Positions 35,677-45,590 are shown, counted from the first letter of the stretch. The stretch is 64,000 nucleotides of DNA from Sphingobium baderi (GCF_001456115.1 NZ_CP013264.1:914001-978000); one strand, 5' to 3'. Numbers and translations: made by a program. The notes: generated by a model not told the origin, from the letters alone.

Positions 35677-38205
35677 TCATTCGCCCCAATGATAGGTCAG
35701 CGTGAAACCATAAGTCCGCGGCGGCCCGGGATTCTGCGCGGTCACGCCGATGCCGGTATAGCTGTTGAACACATTTGTGAAATTGGCCTTGTCGGTCAGG
35801 TTTTTTGCCCAGACAGATATTTCCATCTTCGGGTCGGTCACCGCATAGGTGACGACCGCATTGAAGAGGCCGTAGCCGCGTATGCGCGATGCGTCGTTGG
35901 CGATGGCAACGGCGGCCGCCTGTGCAGGATCGCCGGTGGTGAAGAAGTCAAATTGGCGCGACGAGATATAGCTATAGTCGCCATGCAGGGTCAGCCGATC
36001 TTTGCCGACATCGAAATCCTGGGTCAGGCCCAGATTGGCCGTCCATTTGGGCGAATAGGGCACCGGCTCACCCGAACGGTCGACACTGACGACCGCGCCC
36101 CCAACCAGCTGATTCTCGAACCGGCTGCCACTAACGTAGCGCGCATGCAGATAGGCAAAGCTGCTCTCGATCCGCATGCCTTCCCACGGCAGCAGGGTCG
36201 CTTCCGCTTCCAGTCCATAGGTATGCACCTTGCCGGCATTGTTGACGAACTGCGTGCTGGCGCATTGCGGCGGCGTGCCCTCGCACACGACGGCGTTCAC
36301 GATGCGCTGCACGCTGCTCTGCCAGCTGTAGAAGGCCGCCAGGTTCGTCCGCAGATGGCGATCAAGGAACTCGCCCTTGAAGCCGACTTCGACGTCACGG
36401 ACGTCTTCGGGCTTGAAGGACGTCGAATAGGGCGGCGGCACAGGGCGCGAATTGTACCCGCCCGACATGGATGCGCCGCTCGTCTTAGCATAAACGAAGA
36501 CATCGGGACTGAGGCGATAGTCGATACCGGCCGTCCAGGCGGGATAATTGAACTTGACCGTTTCGGGATTATTGCAGTCGTCGCCCGTATTGGGGATGCC
36601 GGCATTGGGACCGACCACGCAGGTCTGGAATTCCGGCGCCACCTTCCAGGTATTCGTGTTGTGCCGATTGATGTGCCGCGTATCCCAGGTGTAGCGAATG
36701 CCGCCGGTGACGCGCAGCGCGTCGGTGAAATTATAGTTCGCCTGGAAGAAGGCTCCCTTCGACGACTGGACATAATTTGCGTTGTTGAACACCGGCGAGC
36801 CGATGGGTGTATATTCGAACGTATCGGCCTCGGTCGATTCTGTGCCATGTTCGCGGAAATAATAGAGGCCCGTGATGAAGTGCAGCGCGCCGAAATCGCC
36901 GCTCAGCTGTAATTCCTGGCTGAACTGACGATTGCGATAAACGCTGTATCCCGCGCCGGCTGCGGTCGGCAGGGCCGACAGATTGAATACGTTGAAGGAG
37001 CGCGACTTGCGATAGCCCGTGATCGACTTGATCGACAGGTTTCCCAGGTCGACGACCAGATTGCTGGTGCCCGACCAGCCCTTAGTCCCATCCCCCAGCA
37101 CACCCAATTGATCCAGCTTCGGGTTGCCGAACGCATTATATTGATAGCTGGTATTAGGGTTGTTCGATAGCAGCCCGCCGAAATTGGGGAAGGCGGGATT
37201 GCCGAACTGGGTGAAGGGCCCCTCCAAGCCTTGCGGAATGAACTTCCGAACGTCGGAAGACGGCACGGGGAAGCCGAGGGCACCGCTCAGGATCGCGTCG
37301 GGCTCTACGCCGATAAGGCCCGGATTGGCCTGCTGGTGCTGGGCCAGCCCATAATAATAGGCGACGGGGCTGGCGGGGTTCAGCCCGGCCACGATGAAGG
37401 CAGGGCCGCTCCCATGCTGTTCGGTATAGTCGCCGCTGACCGTCCAGGTGACCGGCAGATTGTCGGGCTCCCACTTCAACGATCCGCGCGCCAGATAGCT
37501 GGCATCCAGACTGCCGAGGGCATTCTTCAGATAGGGCGCGGGATAATAACCCTTGTGATCCTCGTAGCGGCCGGCAAAGCGCGCGGCTAGGGTCGGATTC
37601 AGGGGCAAATTCAACACGCCCTCGAACAGGTTCGCGTCATAATTGCCGTAACCGACCTTCATATAGCCCTCGAACTTGTCGGTGGGGGCATTTGTCGTAA
37701 CGTTGAGCGCGCCGCCGGTCGTGTTGCGGCCAAACAGCGTCCCTTGCGGGCCGCGCAGCACTTCGGCGCTAGAAAGGTCGAGAAAGCCGACATTGGCACC
37801 GATGGCCCGGCCGAGATACACGCCGTCAATGTAGATTCCGACGGCATTGTCCGAAAAACTATTCGGGCTGTTCTGTGCTTGGCCGCGGATGGAGATGTAG
37901 AGGATCGAGGATGGGCCGGTGCCGCCCGTGCCGACGCTGACCGCGGGCGCGGCGCGCTGAAGGTCCGTCGCCTGAACGACCTGACGCTCGACCAGTGCCT
38001 CGTTGCTGAACGCGGTCACCGCGACCGGCGTGGTCTGCAGCGCCTCGCTCGTGCGGCGGGCTGTTACGACGATATCTTCCAGCTGGGTTGATCCAGAATG
38101 CTGCGACGCCGCCGTGGCGCCGTCCTGACCGAAGGCAGGCATTACGGTACCGGCAAGTAAAATGGTCGAAGAAAGCCAAACAAGGCGCTTGGACAAAATA
38201 TGCAT
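35677..38205 (-). CDS. TonB-dependent receptor
   Basis: The 842-residue outer-membrane receptor has signal peptide LVWLSSTILLAGTVMPAFGQ and a TonB box LEDIVVTARR near residues 42-51. The plug segment includes VLRGPQGTLFGRNTTGGALN, and a beta barrel ends in GFTLTYHWGE. GGGAGAGAG precedes the ATG. The long-plug sphingomonad type is often linked to uptake of hydrophobic or aromatic compounds. Its neighbours (TetR, SDR, LLM, Nfu) suggest a catabolic import function. The ligand is unknown. Confidence 0.93.
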   Translation of the reverse strand: MHILSKRLVWLSSTILLAGTVMPAFGQDGATAASQHSGSTQLEDIVVTARRTSEALQTTPVAVTAFSNEALVERQVVQATDLQRAAPAVSVGTGGTGPSSILYISIRGQAQNSPNSFSDNAVGIYIDGVYLGRAIGANVGFLDLSSAEVLRGPQGTLFGRNTTGGALNVTTNAPTDKFEGYMKVGYGNYDANLFEGVLNLPLNPTLAARFAGRYEDHKGYYPAPYLKNALGSLDASYLARGSLKWEPDNLPVTWTVSGDYTEQHGSGPAFIVAGLNPASPVAYYYGLAQHQQANPGLIGVEPDAILSGALGFPVPSSDVRKFIPQGLEGPFTQFGNPAFPNFGGLLSNNPNTSYQYNAFGNPKLDQLGVLGDGTKGWSGTSNLVVDLGNLSIKSITGYRKSRSFNVFNLSALPTAAGAGYSVYRNRQFSQELQLSGDFGALHFITGLYYFREHGTESTEADTFEYTPIGSPVFNNANYVQSSKGAFFQANYNFTDALRVTGGIRYTWDTRHINRHNTNTWKVAPEFQTCVVGPNAGIPNTGDDCNNPETVKFNYPAWTAGIDYRLSPDVFVYAKTSGASMSGGYNSRPVPPPYSTSFKPEDVRDVEVGFKGEFLDRHLRTNLAAFYSWQSSVQRIVNAVVCEGTPPQCASTQFVNNAGKVHTYGLEAEATLLPWEGMRIESSFAYLHARYVSGSRFENQLVGGAVVSVDRSGEPVPYSPKWTANLGLTQDFDVGKDRLTLHGDYSYISSRQFDFFTTGDPAQAAAVAIANDASRIRGYGLFNAVVTYAVTDPKMEISVWAKNLTDKANFTNVFNSYTGIGVTAQNPGPPRTYGFTLTYHWGE

Positions 38206-38356
38206 CCGTCTCTCTCCCTAATTTTATATTGTCACGGCTTGGGTCATGGATGATTTTTGGAAACGATAATCGCTTTTGAAAGCTTGAAAAGACTTATACC
38301 TGGAATGAAAGCCCCGTTTCATTATTTGCTGATCACACATAAACTACTGCGATTTC

Positions 38357-39586
38357 TCAATCGTCTAGTATCGGCTGCAGATCCACTTCGGTTAAATAAG
38401 CGGCCTGTCCGCACCCCTCCAGCAGGAAGGACTGACGCTTCAACCAGTGATGGAACAAGCGGATGAGCGCCGCGTCGGTACCAGGCTCCCCGCCATGCTC
38501 CACGATCCAGCGCGAGAGCCCGGCCTGCGCCGCTTCCCAATCCGCCGGCGTTTCGCCCGTCAAGCTCTCGATATCGGCAATGTGGGCCGCACGCACCGAT
38601 TGCCCATAATCATTCACCCGTCCCAGATGCAGCGCCTGTGCCGCAACAGAATCGCGCTGATAGTCCGCTGCCGCATCGCCGCACGGCATGGCTTTTACGT
38701 GGCGGACTAGGTGCCGGGACGCCTGTGCGAATCCGAGCGGATCGCGCGTGGGCCCAGGCGGATCCTCCAGCAATACGTCATCATGCGCGGCCATGGCGCT
38801 GATCATCCAGCGGCTCGTCGCCACGCAATAGTGCTGATAGGCGACGAAATCTTGTTCAGGGGCGCTGTCGAACATCAGCGGCCACATCAGGAATCCGTTG
38901 ACGCCACAGAAGCCGGCGGTGTGAAACTCGATGAGCTTGCGGCTGATCGTGTCGCCGGTCAGCGTTTCGTAATGGCGAACGAGGGCGGTCAGATCGCCCA
39001 GCTTTTCGGTCGAATCGCGCAACCGCATGCCCGACAGCTCGGCGGCAGGATCGCCCAGCGAGGATACTTCGAAATCGATGAGTCCGGTCACATGGCCCGC
39101 ATCGTCGAACAGGAACTGGCCACCATCAAAATTGACGAAGCTCAACCGATCGCGATCCTTGGGCACGTTGCGGGTCAGCCAGGACCAGGCGAACTCCATG
39201 AGCGGCCAAGGCCGGCCGCCGATCCGTTCGGCGAAAATCGCCTGCGAGGGCGCATAAAGATTGAGGGCGATCTCCTCGGCCGTTCGCGGTACGGGCAGCC
39301 GCACGGCATCGAAGGCGTTGATCGGCAGCGCATGGACGCGCGCGATGATCGCCATGAAATCCTCGCGTACCTTCCGCTGCTGGGCGGCGTCGGCGATCGT
39401 CGCGGAATCGATCCGGCCTGGCAACATCTCCATCACGATGCACAGCGGATCATCTATCATGCCGAACACGCGCGGGGCCGGAATGCCGTGCCTTTCGAAG
39501 GCGTGGTGGATTGGCGTGCTCAACGTCATGGGGTTGGAGACGCCGCAGAGCGCGGTGTTGTCCGCGATCATCTTCAACGCGCTCAT
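38357..39586 (-). pseudogene. Phosphotransferase (APH-like), 5' end lost at a junction
   Basis: The reading frame is 409 codons. Residues from about 25 on ([47 protein letters not shown]) match APH/choline-kinase-like phosphotransferases of the acyl-CoA-metabolism type. The first roughly 24 codons are instead the antisense of kdpB sequence, so the true N-terminus with its ATP loop is missing. The catalytic loop reads FVNFDGGQFLF, unlike the usual HGDxxxxN. It probably makes no active enzyme. Confidence 0.72.
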
Positions 39587-39755
39587 TATACCGCTGCTGG
39601 TGCCGCTGGCGCTGAAAGGCGTGCGCTACCGGCCGATGGCAGCGGGACCGTTGCTCGCTCGCAATCTGTCCATCTATGGCCTCGGCGGCCTGGTCGCGCC
39701 CTTTGTCGGTATCAAGCTGATCGACCTAGCCGTGTCCGGCCTCCATCTCGCTTGA
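39510..39755 (+). pseudogene. kdpB: kdpB 3' remnant
   Basis: Only the last 80 or so codons of the K+-transporting ATPase B subunit remain: [71 protein letters not shown]. The DKTGT phosphorylation site and ATP-binding parts are absent. Homology stops abruptly near 39510, where phosphotransferase sequence begins on the other strand. It is followed 11 bp later by kdpC. Confidence 0.85.
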
Positions 39756-39766
39756 GGATCGTTCCA

Positions 39767-40354
39767 ATGCTTTCCGACCTTCGTTCCGCATTGCGCCCCG
39801 CGCTGGTGCTCACCTTGCTCTTCGCACTGCTGCTGGGCCTTGCCTATCCAATGGCGCTCACCGGCATAGGTCAGGCGCTCTTCCCCTATCAGGCAAACGG
39901 CAGCCTGGTCCGCGAAGACGACCGAGTTATCGGCTCTGCGCTCATCGGACAGGCATTTGCCAGTGACCGCTATTTCCACGGACGACCCTCCGCCGCCGGT
40001 GCGAGGGGCTATGATGCCGCCGCCTCCGCAGGTTCCAATCTTGGCCCCGCCAGCAAGGTGCTGGCCGAGCGTGTTCGCAATGAAGCGCAAGCGCTTGCCG
40101 CCATCGCACCGGGTCGCCCCGTCCCGCCCGATCTGGTGACGACCTCCGCCTCGGGACTCGACCCCCATATCAGTCCCGAGGCGGCCTTGTATCAGGTCGA
40201 TCGCGTCGCCAAGGTGCGGGGCTTGCCGGCCGAACAAGTGCGCGCGTTGGTCCAGGCGCAGATCGAATACCCCCTTCTAGGATTCATCGGCGAGCCTCGC
40301 GTCAATGTTCTCGCGCTCAATCGCGCGCTCGACGGGGAGACGAAGGGCAACTAA
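39767..40354 (+). CDS. kdpC: KdpC, K+-ATPase C subunit
   Basis: The 195-residue protein has one N-terminal TM (LVLTLLFALLLGLAYPMALT) and the KdpC signatures ANGSLVREDDRVIGSALIGQ, YFHGRPSAAG, SNLGPASKVL, VPPDLVTTSASGLDPHISPE and QVRALVQAQIEYPLLGFIGE. In the intact Kdp complex it supports the KdpFAB pump. Here kdpA is absent and kdpB is truncated, so KdpC is probably orphaned. Confidence 0.95.
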   Translation: MLSDLRSALRPALVLTLLFALLLGLAYPMALTGIGQALFPYQANGSLVREDDRVIGSALIGQAFASDRYFHGRPSAAGARGYDAAASAGSNLGPASKVLAERVRNEAQALAAIAPGRPVPPDLVTTSASGLDPHISPEAALYQVDRVAKVRGLPAEQVRALVQAQIEYPLLGFIGEPRVNVLALNRALDGETKGN

Positions 40355-40363
40355 TCTTGGGCT

Positions 40364-41056
40364 ATGGCATCGGTCGCGAAAATCCTGATTGTCGAAGATG
40401 ACGCCCATATTCGGCGACTATTGCGCGCGGCTGTTCAGCGCGCCGGTCACGGCGTCGTGGAGGCGACGAGCGCGCGCGAGGGGCTTTCATTGCTGGACAT
40501 CGAGAAGCCCGATGTGGTGCTGCTCGATCTTGGCCTTCCCGATCGTGATGGGCTGGAATTGATCCAGCCGATGCGCAGCCGGTCGAATGCGACGCTGATT
40601 GTCGTTTCAGCGCGGGAGGACACGGCGGAGAAAGTGGCGGCCCTCGATCTTGGCGCGGACGACTATCTGACCAAGCCTTTCGATACCGAGGAACTGCTGG
40701 CCCGCATCCGCACGGCCATGCGTCATCGCACTCCCGACCAGGAGACGGAGCGGGTGATCGAAACGGGCGACGTGCGGATCGACCTCGCGCATCGCCGGGT
40801 CGAGCGCGACGGCCAGGACGTTCACCTTACGCCCAAGGAATACGGCGTGCTTGCCGAACTAAGCCGACGCCCCGATCGGGTGGTGAGTCATGCACAATTG
40901 CTCCGCGCGGTTTGGGGAGCTGCACAGGAGGATCGCGTCGATTATCTCCGTATCGCGGTACGCGGCCTGCGCCAGAAGCTGGAACCCGACCCATCCCGCC
41001 CGCGTTTGATCGTCAATGAGCTGGCCGTAGGCTATCGTTTATCGGCCAGAGGCTAG
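40364..41056 (+). CDS. kdpE: KdpE-like response regulator
   Basis: The 230-residue OmpR/PhoB-type regulator has a receiver with phospho-acceptor D55 in VVLLDLGLPD and KPF later, and a C-terminal winged helix (LTPKEYGVLAELSRRPDRVV). It lies nine bases after kdpC, where kdpD normally stands. No histidine kinase is present here, so its activation is unclear; a KdpD elsewhere or cross-talk is possible. Confidence 0.88.
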   Translation: MASVAKILIVEDDAHIRRLLRAAVQRAGHGVVEATSAREGLSLLDIEKPDVVLLDLGLPDRDGLELIQPMRSRSNATLIVVSAREDTAEKVAALDLGADDYLTKPFDTEELLARIRTAMRHRTPDQETERVIETGDVRIDLAHRRVERDGQDVHLTPKEYGVLAELSRRPDRVVSHAQLLRAVWGAAQEDRVDYLRIAVRGLRQKLEPDPSRPRLIVNELAVGYRLSARG

Positions 41057-41157
41057 TCGCGCAGAGGCAATATGCCCCTTCGCTATTTCAGACGATAATC
41101 AGCCAGTTCTCATCTTCGTCATCATTTGCGGCCGATACGCGCATCCGATCCTGTCGG

Positions 41158-43467
41158 TCAGGCTCTGTGCATCTGGCGGGGAGGCGTATTCCTGAACGCC
41201 AGAAATGTCGCGACATCTTCCATCGGCATGGCTTTGGAATAAAGGAAGCCCTGCGCGGTATCGCAGCCCATGCCCATAAGGTGCGCTTCCTGATCCACAG
41301 TTTCGACGCCCTCCGCCACGACTTCGAGGCCAAGGCAATGCCCAAGGTTGATGACCGTTGCCGAAATGGCTTCAGCATCCGGATTCGATCCGATTTTCTC
41401 GATAAAGGAACGGTCGATTTTGAGCAGATCGACGGGAAACTGGTTGAGATGAGACAGCGAGGCATAACCTGTGCCGAAATCATCGAGGGCGATACGGATG
41501 CCGTGATCGCTAAGCTGCCGCAGCGCGTCTTTGACGCCGTCGGCGCTTTGGCCCAGGAACACGGTTTCCGTTACTTCGATCTGAATGCATGATGGCGGAA
41601 CGCCTCTTGCGTCCAGCCGAAGCAGGATGGTTTCGACAAAGCCACCCCTTCGGAAGTCTGCGGCGGTAACGTTGATTGCGACATGGCCAAATGCGATTCC
41701 GGCCTGCACCCAACGCTCGACATCGTCCAGAATTCTTTCCAGCATCCGTTCGCTCAGGGGACCGCTCAGGGCGGAGTCGTCGAATGCGGCCTGAATAAGA
41801 CCCGGATGCTGTAGTTCGCCGTCGCGATCCCTCCACCGCAGGAGGGCTTCGAAGCCGACGACCTGCGACGTGCGGAGCGAAACCTTGGGTTGATAGTGGG
41901 GAATGATGGTATCGCACTGGAGCGCATAGCGCGCTGACGCGATCATGGCCTGGTGCCTGTCGACCTCGACCATCATCGCAGGTTCGAAAATCCGCAGTTG
42001 CGCTCTGCCGCCGGCTTTCGCAGCATAAAGCGCGATATCGGCTGCCTTCATGATTTCCGAACGCAGTCTGCCGTCTCGCGGGATGAAGCTTGCGCCGATG
42101 CTGGCGCTGCAATCGATCAAGCGGCCGCCATGAACGAACGGTTGGCGCAACCGGTCGAATATCATCTGCGCCGTGCGATCGACCGCCGTCGCCGATCGGG
42201 CAGTCAGGATGAGCGCGAATTCATCTCCACCGGTCCTCGCGACAATATCATCGCCGGCTACCGCCGCGCGGAGATGATCGGCGAAAGCGCAGAGCAGTGC
42301 GTCGCCTGCGTCGTGACCCAGCGTGTCGTTGACCGATTTGAAATTGTCGACATCGACGATGAGCAGGGCGCCTACCATCGCGTGATCGGCGTTATTGAGC
42401 ATCCTGTCCAGACGATCCTGGAGCACGGCCCTGTTCGGCAGGCCTGTCAGCGCATCATGCTGCGCCATCCAGATGGCCTCCTCCTCGGATTTCTTCTGAT
42501 GCGTGATGTCTCGCGCCACCATGATCAGGCGTCCGGAGCCGTCGCAAATCTGGTTGATGATGATGTCGAGCCAATGCTTCCCGCCACTTGCATCGAAGTG
42601 GTGGGTGACCAGATTTGCCGATTTACCAGTCTTGGCGCGTTCAAGGGCGCGGACGCCCGATGCCTGATCTTCTTCGGGCAGAAGGCTCAACCATTCCCGG
42701 CCGATCAGCGTATCTTGATCGTAATCGACCGAATTGGGCTGGTTGCAGAAGATGATCCTATTCGTCGCGTCAAGGATGAGCGTGTAATCGGGACTGGCTT
42801 GCAGGATGGTCTGATTCAAGGACTCGCTGCGCTGAAGATCGTTCAATGCGATCATTCGTGACACCATCATCTGGTGCAACGAGAATGATGCTGAAAAGAT
42901 CGTCAGGAAGAATATCGGCAGCTGCACGCTAATGATCGGCATGACCGGTTCGGCTGTCAGAAATCCCGCAACGACACAGGGCAGCAACGCCATGAAGACC
43001 ATCGTTGCCGCCAGCCTTGGCGTGCCGAAATTCCTCAAACATATGCCGCACACCATCGCCGCGGCCGACAGGCATGCTATCGTCGCCAAGACCCAGTCGC
43101 CACTTGTGAGGCAAAGATATGTGCCGAATCCTACCGAGCTGGCCCAGGCACAGGACAATAGAGCGGACAGCAGCAACAGTGGTGGTGTCCGTCCGGTCCG
43201 GATGACGCGCCGACCGTGAACGAGGACAGCCAGGCGAATCGCGCCAAGCATGATCTCAAACAGCAGCCAGCCGATGAACGCAGGTGAGGGATGACGCCAT
43301 ACCGCGACGGTGGCAACCGCTGCGATGTTCATGATGCCGCCTAGAAAGATGGGAACCGACGCAAACAGGCCGTTCCTCAGCTGAACCGCGACGGATTCGG
43401 GAACGACCAACCGTGAACCCAAAAGCCATGCCGTCAACCTGTTAACAGGTAACCGTCGCAAATGCAT
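41158..43467 (-). CDS. Membrane PAS-GGDEF-EAL protein
   Basis: The 769-residue inner-membrane c-di-GMP enzyme has several TM helices in the first 210 residues and a PAS domain (about 225-330, SPDYTLILDATNRIIFCNQP). The GGDEF domain has an intact RTGGDEF active site, and the EAL domain has FEALLRWRD, ALDDFGTGYASL and IEVTETVFLG. Both catalytic motifs look intact, so it may make or degrade c-di-GMP according to signal. It stands alone. Confidence 0.92.
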   Translation of the reverse strand: MHLRRLPVNRLTAWLLGSRLVVPESVAVQLRNGLFASVPIFLGGIMNIAAVATVAVWRHPSPAFIGWLLFEIMLGAIRLAVLVHGRRVIRTGRTPPLLLLSALLSCAWASSVGFGTYLCLTSGDWVLATIACLSAAAMVCGICLRNFGTPRLAATMVFMALLPCVVAGFLTAEPVMPIISVQLPIFFLTIFSASFSLHQMMVSRMIALNDLQRSESLNQTILQASPDYTLILDATNRIIFCNQPNSVDYDQDTLIGREWLSLLPEEDQASGVRALERAKTGKSANLVTHHFDASGGKHWLDIIINQICDGSGRLIMVARDITHQKKSEEEAIWMAQHDALTGLPNRAVLQDRLDRMLNNADHAMVGALLIVDVDNFKSVNDTLGHDAGDALLCAFADHLRAAVAGDDIVARTGGDEFALILTARSATAVDRTAQMIFDRLRQPFVHGGRLIDCSASIGASFIPRDGRLRSEIMKAADIALYAAKAGGRAQLRIFEPAMMVEVDRHQAMIASARYALQCDTIIPHYQPKVSLRTSQVVGFEALLRWRDRDGELQHPGLIQAAFDDSALSGPLSERMLERILDDVERWVQAGIAFGHVAINVTAADFRRGGFVETILLRLDARGVPPSCIQIEVTETVFLGQSADGVKDALRQLSDHGIRIALDDFGTGYASLSHLNQFPVDLLKIDRSFIEKIGSNPDAEAISATVINLGHCLGLEVVAEGVETVDQEAHLMGMGCDTAQGFLYSKAMPMEDVATFLAFRNTPPRQMHRA

Positions 43468-43628
43468 CCCAATCCAAGCTCATATTACTGCTTTGAAAAG
43501 CCTATCGTCCAATAGTTAACAACCTCCGATGAAAACGGGACCAAGCCTCTTGCGATATCGCGAAAATCGAGATCGGCGATCCTATGGATGGGGGATGCCA
43601 TGCAGGACCGTGAGTAGCCCCTAGTTTT

Positions 43629-44504
43629 CTAGACGCCTTCTGCTTTCAAAATCTGCTGCCGTTCGAACTGTGCGGGTGACAGCATCCCGTTCCTGACCTG
43701 CTTGCGGACCGGATTGTAGAACATCTCGATGTAATCGAATACGTCTTGTCGGGCTTCGTCGCGCGTTTTGTAGGTCCGGCGCCGGATGCGCTCTCGCTTG
43801 AGCGACGAGAAGAAGCTCTCGGCTACCGCGTTGTCATGGCAGTTGCCGCGCCGGCTCATCGAATGCTCAAGATTGTGAGCCCGGATGAAGGCCGCCCAGT
43901 CCATGCTGGTGAACTGCGAACCCTGATCCGAATGGATCAGCACCCGCTGCTTCGGCTTGCGCCGCCATACCGCCATGTGCAGCGCTTGCAGCACCGCATC
44001 GGTGGTCTGCCTGCTCTGCATCGACCAGCCCACCACGCGGCGGGAATAGAGATCGATCACGACAGCCAGATAGGCAAAGCCCTCCAGGGTGCGGATGTAG
44101 GTGATGTCGGTCACCCAGGCCCTGTCGGGGGCAGCGACGTCGAACTGCCGGTCCAGAGTATTGTCGACCGCCAGGGATGGCTTGCCGCCATAGCTCCCCG
44201 GCCGACGCTTGTAGCCAATCTGCGCCTTGATACCTGCCAGCCTGGTCAACCGGGCAACACGGTTCGGGCAGCAGGTCTCGCCCTGATCCAGTAGGTCGTC
44301 GTGCAACTTGCGGTAGCCATAGACTTTGCCGCTGTCGTTCCAGGCTTGCCGGATCAACTTCGTCTGCCGAACATCTTCCCGGGCCCGTTGGCTCAACGGG
44401 TTCTTCTGCCAGGCATAGAAGCCGCTGGGCTGGATGCGCAGGCACCGACACATCGATCGAACCCCGAACTGGTCACGATGCTCGGCAACAAATGCGTATC
44501 TCAC
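43629..44504 (-). CDS. IS3-family transposase OrfB (DDE integrase)
   Basis: The 291-residue product has an HTH_21-type N-terminus (GVRSMCRCLRIQPSGFYAWQ) and the rve DDE core: D in WVTDITYIRTL, D in LIHSDQGSQF, E in NAVAESFFSSLKRERI. It is expressed as an OrfAB fusion through -1 frameshifting at the A7 run in orfA. The open frame looks intact. Confidence 0.94.
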   Translation of the reverse strand: MRYAFVAEHRDQFGVRSMCRCLRIQPSGFYAWQKNPLSQRAREDVRQTKLIRQAWNDSGKVYGYRKLHDDLLDQGETCCPNRVARLTRLAGIKAQIGYKRRPGSYGGKPSLAVDNTLDRQFDVAAPDRAWVTDITYIRTLEGFAYLAVVIDLYSRRVVGWSMQSRQTTDAVLQALHMAVWRRKPKQRVLIHSDQGSQFTSMDWAAFIRAHNLEHSMSRRGNCHDNAVAESFFSSLKRERIRRRTYKTRDEARQDVFDYIEMFYNPVRKQVRNGMLSPAQFERQQILKAEGV

Positions 44505-44770
44505 TTTGCATCCCTGGCGAAATACGCGGTGGCTTTTTTTAGTATATCGCGCTCCTCGGTCACCCGGGCCAGCTCGCGCTTCAACTGGCGGATCTCAGCA
44601 TCCTTGCCGGCATCGCCAGACACCACCTTCGCCAGTTGCCGCTTCCATGCGTACAGCGAATGCTGACTGACGCCGAGCCGCTCGGAAACCTCCGCTACCG
44701 GATACCCGCGCTCGGTGATCTGGGCCACCGCATCACGCTTGAACTCATCGCTGAAATTGGGCTTCCCCAT
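44501..44770 (-). CDS. IS3-family transposase OrfA
   Basis: The 89-residue HTH_8-type protein (FSDEFKRDAVAQITERGYPV, VSERLGVSQHSLYAWKRQL) has a C-terminal leucine-zipper-like coiled coil (EIRQLKRELARVTEERDILK) that ends over the A7 slippery codons. It provides DNA binding for the fused transposase and overlaps orfB by four bases. Confidence 0.93.
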   Translation of the reverse strand: MGKPNFSDEFKRDAVAQITERGYPVAEVSERLGVSQHSLYAWKRQLAKVVSGDAGKDAEIRQLKRELARVTEERDILKKATAYFARDAK

Positions 44771-44829
44771 CGTCGCCTCCTGTCCTCAAAATTAGGATCG
44801 AAGGCGTCCAGAAATCTAGGGGCTACTCA

Positions 44830-45055
44830 GTGCGCGTGTTTTCACAACACAATGGTCGTATGGTCACAGACCCAGCGACCCCGCCTCAGGAGACCAATCT
44901 CGTTTGTGACGACACACCTCACTCAACCAATTCTTATCTCGTATCGATCTGTGCTTATGCGACATTCGGGGCGCGTCATTCATCTCAATGAGGTTTCATT
45001 CGCTAGAAAACACGTTACACTCCGATCTCTTACGACGTTGCGAGGGAGAGTGAGG
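44830..45055 (+). promoter_or_regulatory. Promoter region of the NO operon
   Basis: The 226 bp between the IS and the zinc-ribbon ORF have no other gene. ATCTCAATGAGGT (44982-44994) is a 6-1-6 palindrome with one mismatch and might be an operator for an NO sensor such as NsrR or NnrR; this is weak. No FNR/NnrR consensus is evident. Confidence 0.35.
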
Positions 45056-45202
45056 ATGTTCTGCCCGGAATGTGGAACAGTGATCGGACCGGGGCCGCTG
45101 GACATGCGGCATGCCTGTCACGATAGGAGACACGGCATTGTGCAAGCCGCAAGCCGATGGTTCCGCGCTATTATCCTTCGCGCCCGGCCTCGGAAGAACT
45201 AA
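45056..45202 (+). CDS. Small zinc-ribbon-like protein
   Basis: The 48-residue frame begins MFCPECGTVIGPGPLD, followed by MRHACHD, giving a CxxC plus His/Cys set that could bind zinc. GAGGGAGAGTGAGG immediately before the ATG is a strong ribosome site. Its stop lies two bases before the cupin start, suggesting one transcript. It is not recognised as a family; a leader peptide or a fortuitous frame are alternatives. Confidence 0.5.
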   Translation: MFCPECGTVIGPGPLDMRHACHDRRHGIVQAASRWFRAIILRARPRKN

Positions 45203-45204
45203 GC

Positions 45205-45543
45205 ATGGCGCTGCATCATTGCCAATCCGGCGAAGTGACCCATCTCGACACCATCGGCGATGCCGCGACCGTGACGCGCGCGCTGGCGCGGACCTCATCG
45301 TTTGAGGCAATCCATCTCGTGGTGCGGGCGGGCCATTCCATACCGGCGCACCATGTCTCTGGCTCGATGACTCTCTATTGCATCTCTGGCCATGCCCGGC
45401 TCGAAGGTGACGTTGCGAGCGAATTACGGGCCGGCGACTGGCTGTTCCTGGAACCCGGAACACCGCATGCGGTCGAAGCGATGGCAGACACATCGCTGTT
45501 GCTGACAATAATGTTCGACGATGGCGACGAAAGACAAACTTAG
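45205..45543 (+). CDS. Cupin-domain protein
   Basis: The 112-residue cupin fold has VVRAGHSIPAHHVSGSMTLY and GDWLFLEPGTPHAVEAMADT, giving the first cupin motif histidines (HHVSG) and the second-motif histidine (PHAV) for metal. Small cupins next to NO reductase genes are common; they may sense or buffer metal or NO, but the role is not known. It stands 47 bp before norB. Confidence 0.85.
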   Translation: MALHHCQSGEVTHLDTIGDAATVTRALARTSSFEAIHLVVRAGHSIPAHHVSGSMTLYCISGHARLEGDVASELRAGDWLFLEPGTPHAVEAMADTSLLLTIMFDDGDERQT

Positions 45544-45590
45544 CCCATGCGGGGCGACTGACAGGTTTTTTGGAAACGACGGGGACCGTA

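Larger units (their letters stand above)
43611..44829 (-). mobile_element. IS3-family insertion sequence
   Basis: The 1219-bp element is bounded by 30-bp inverted repeats beginning TGAGTAGCCCCTAG, with two mismatches between the ends (43611-43640 and 44800-44829). It carries the orfA/orfB transposase pair with an A7 slippery run (44534-44540 read on the minus strand). The flanks CCG and GTG do not form an obvious target duplication. It separates the GGDEF-EAL gene from the NO operon. Confidence 0.93.
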
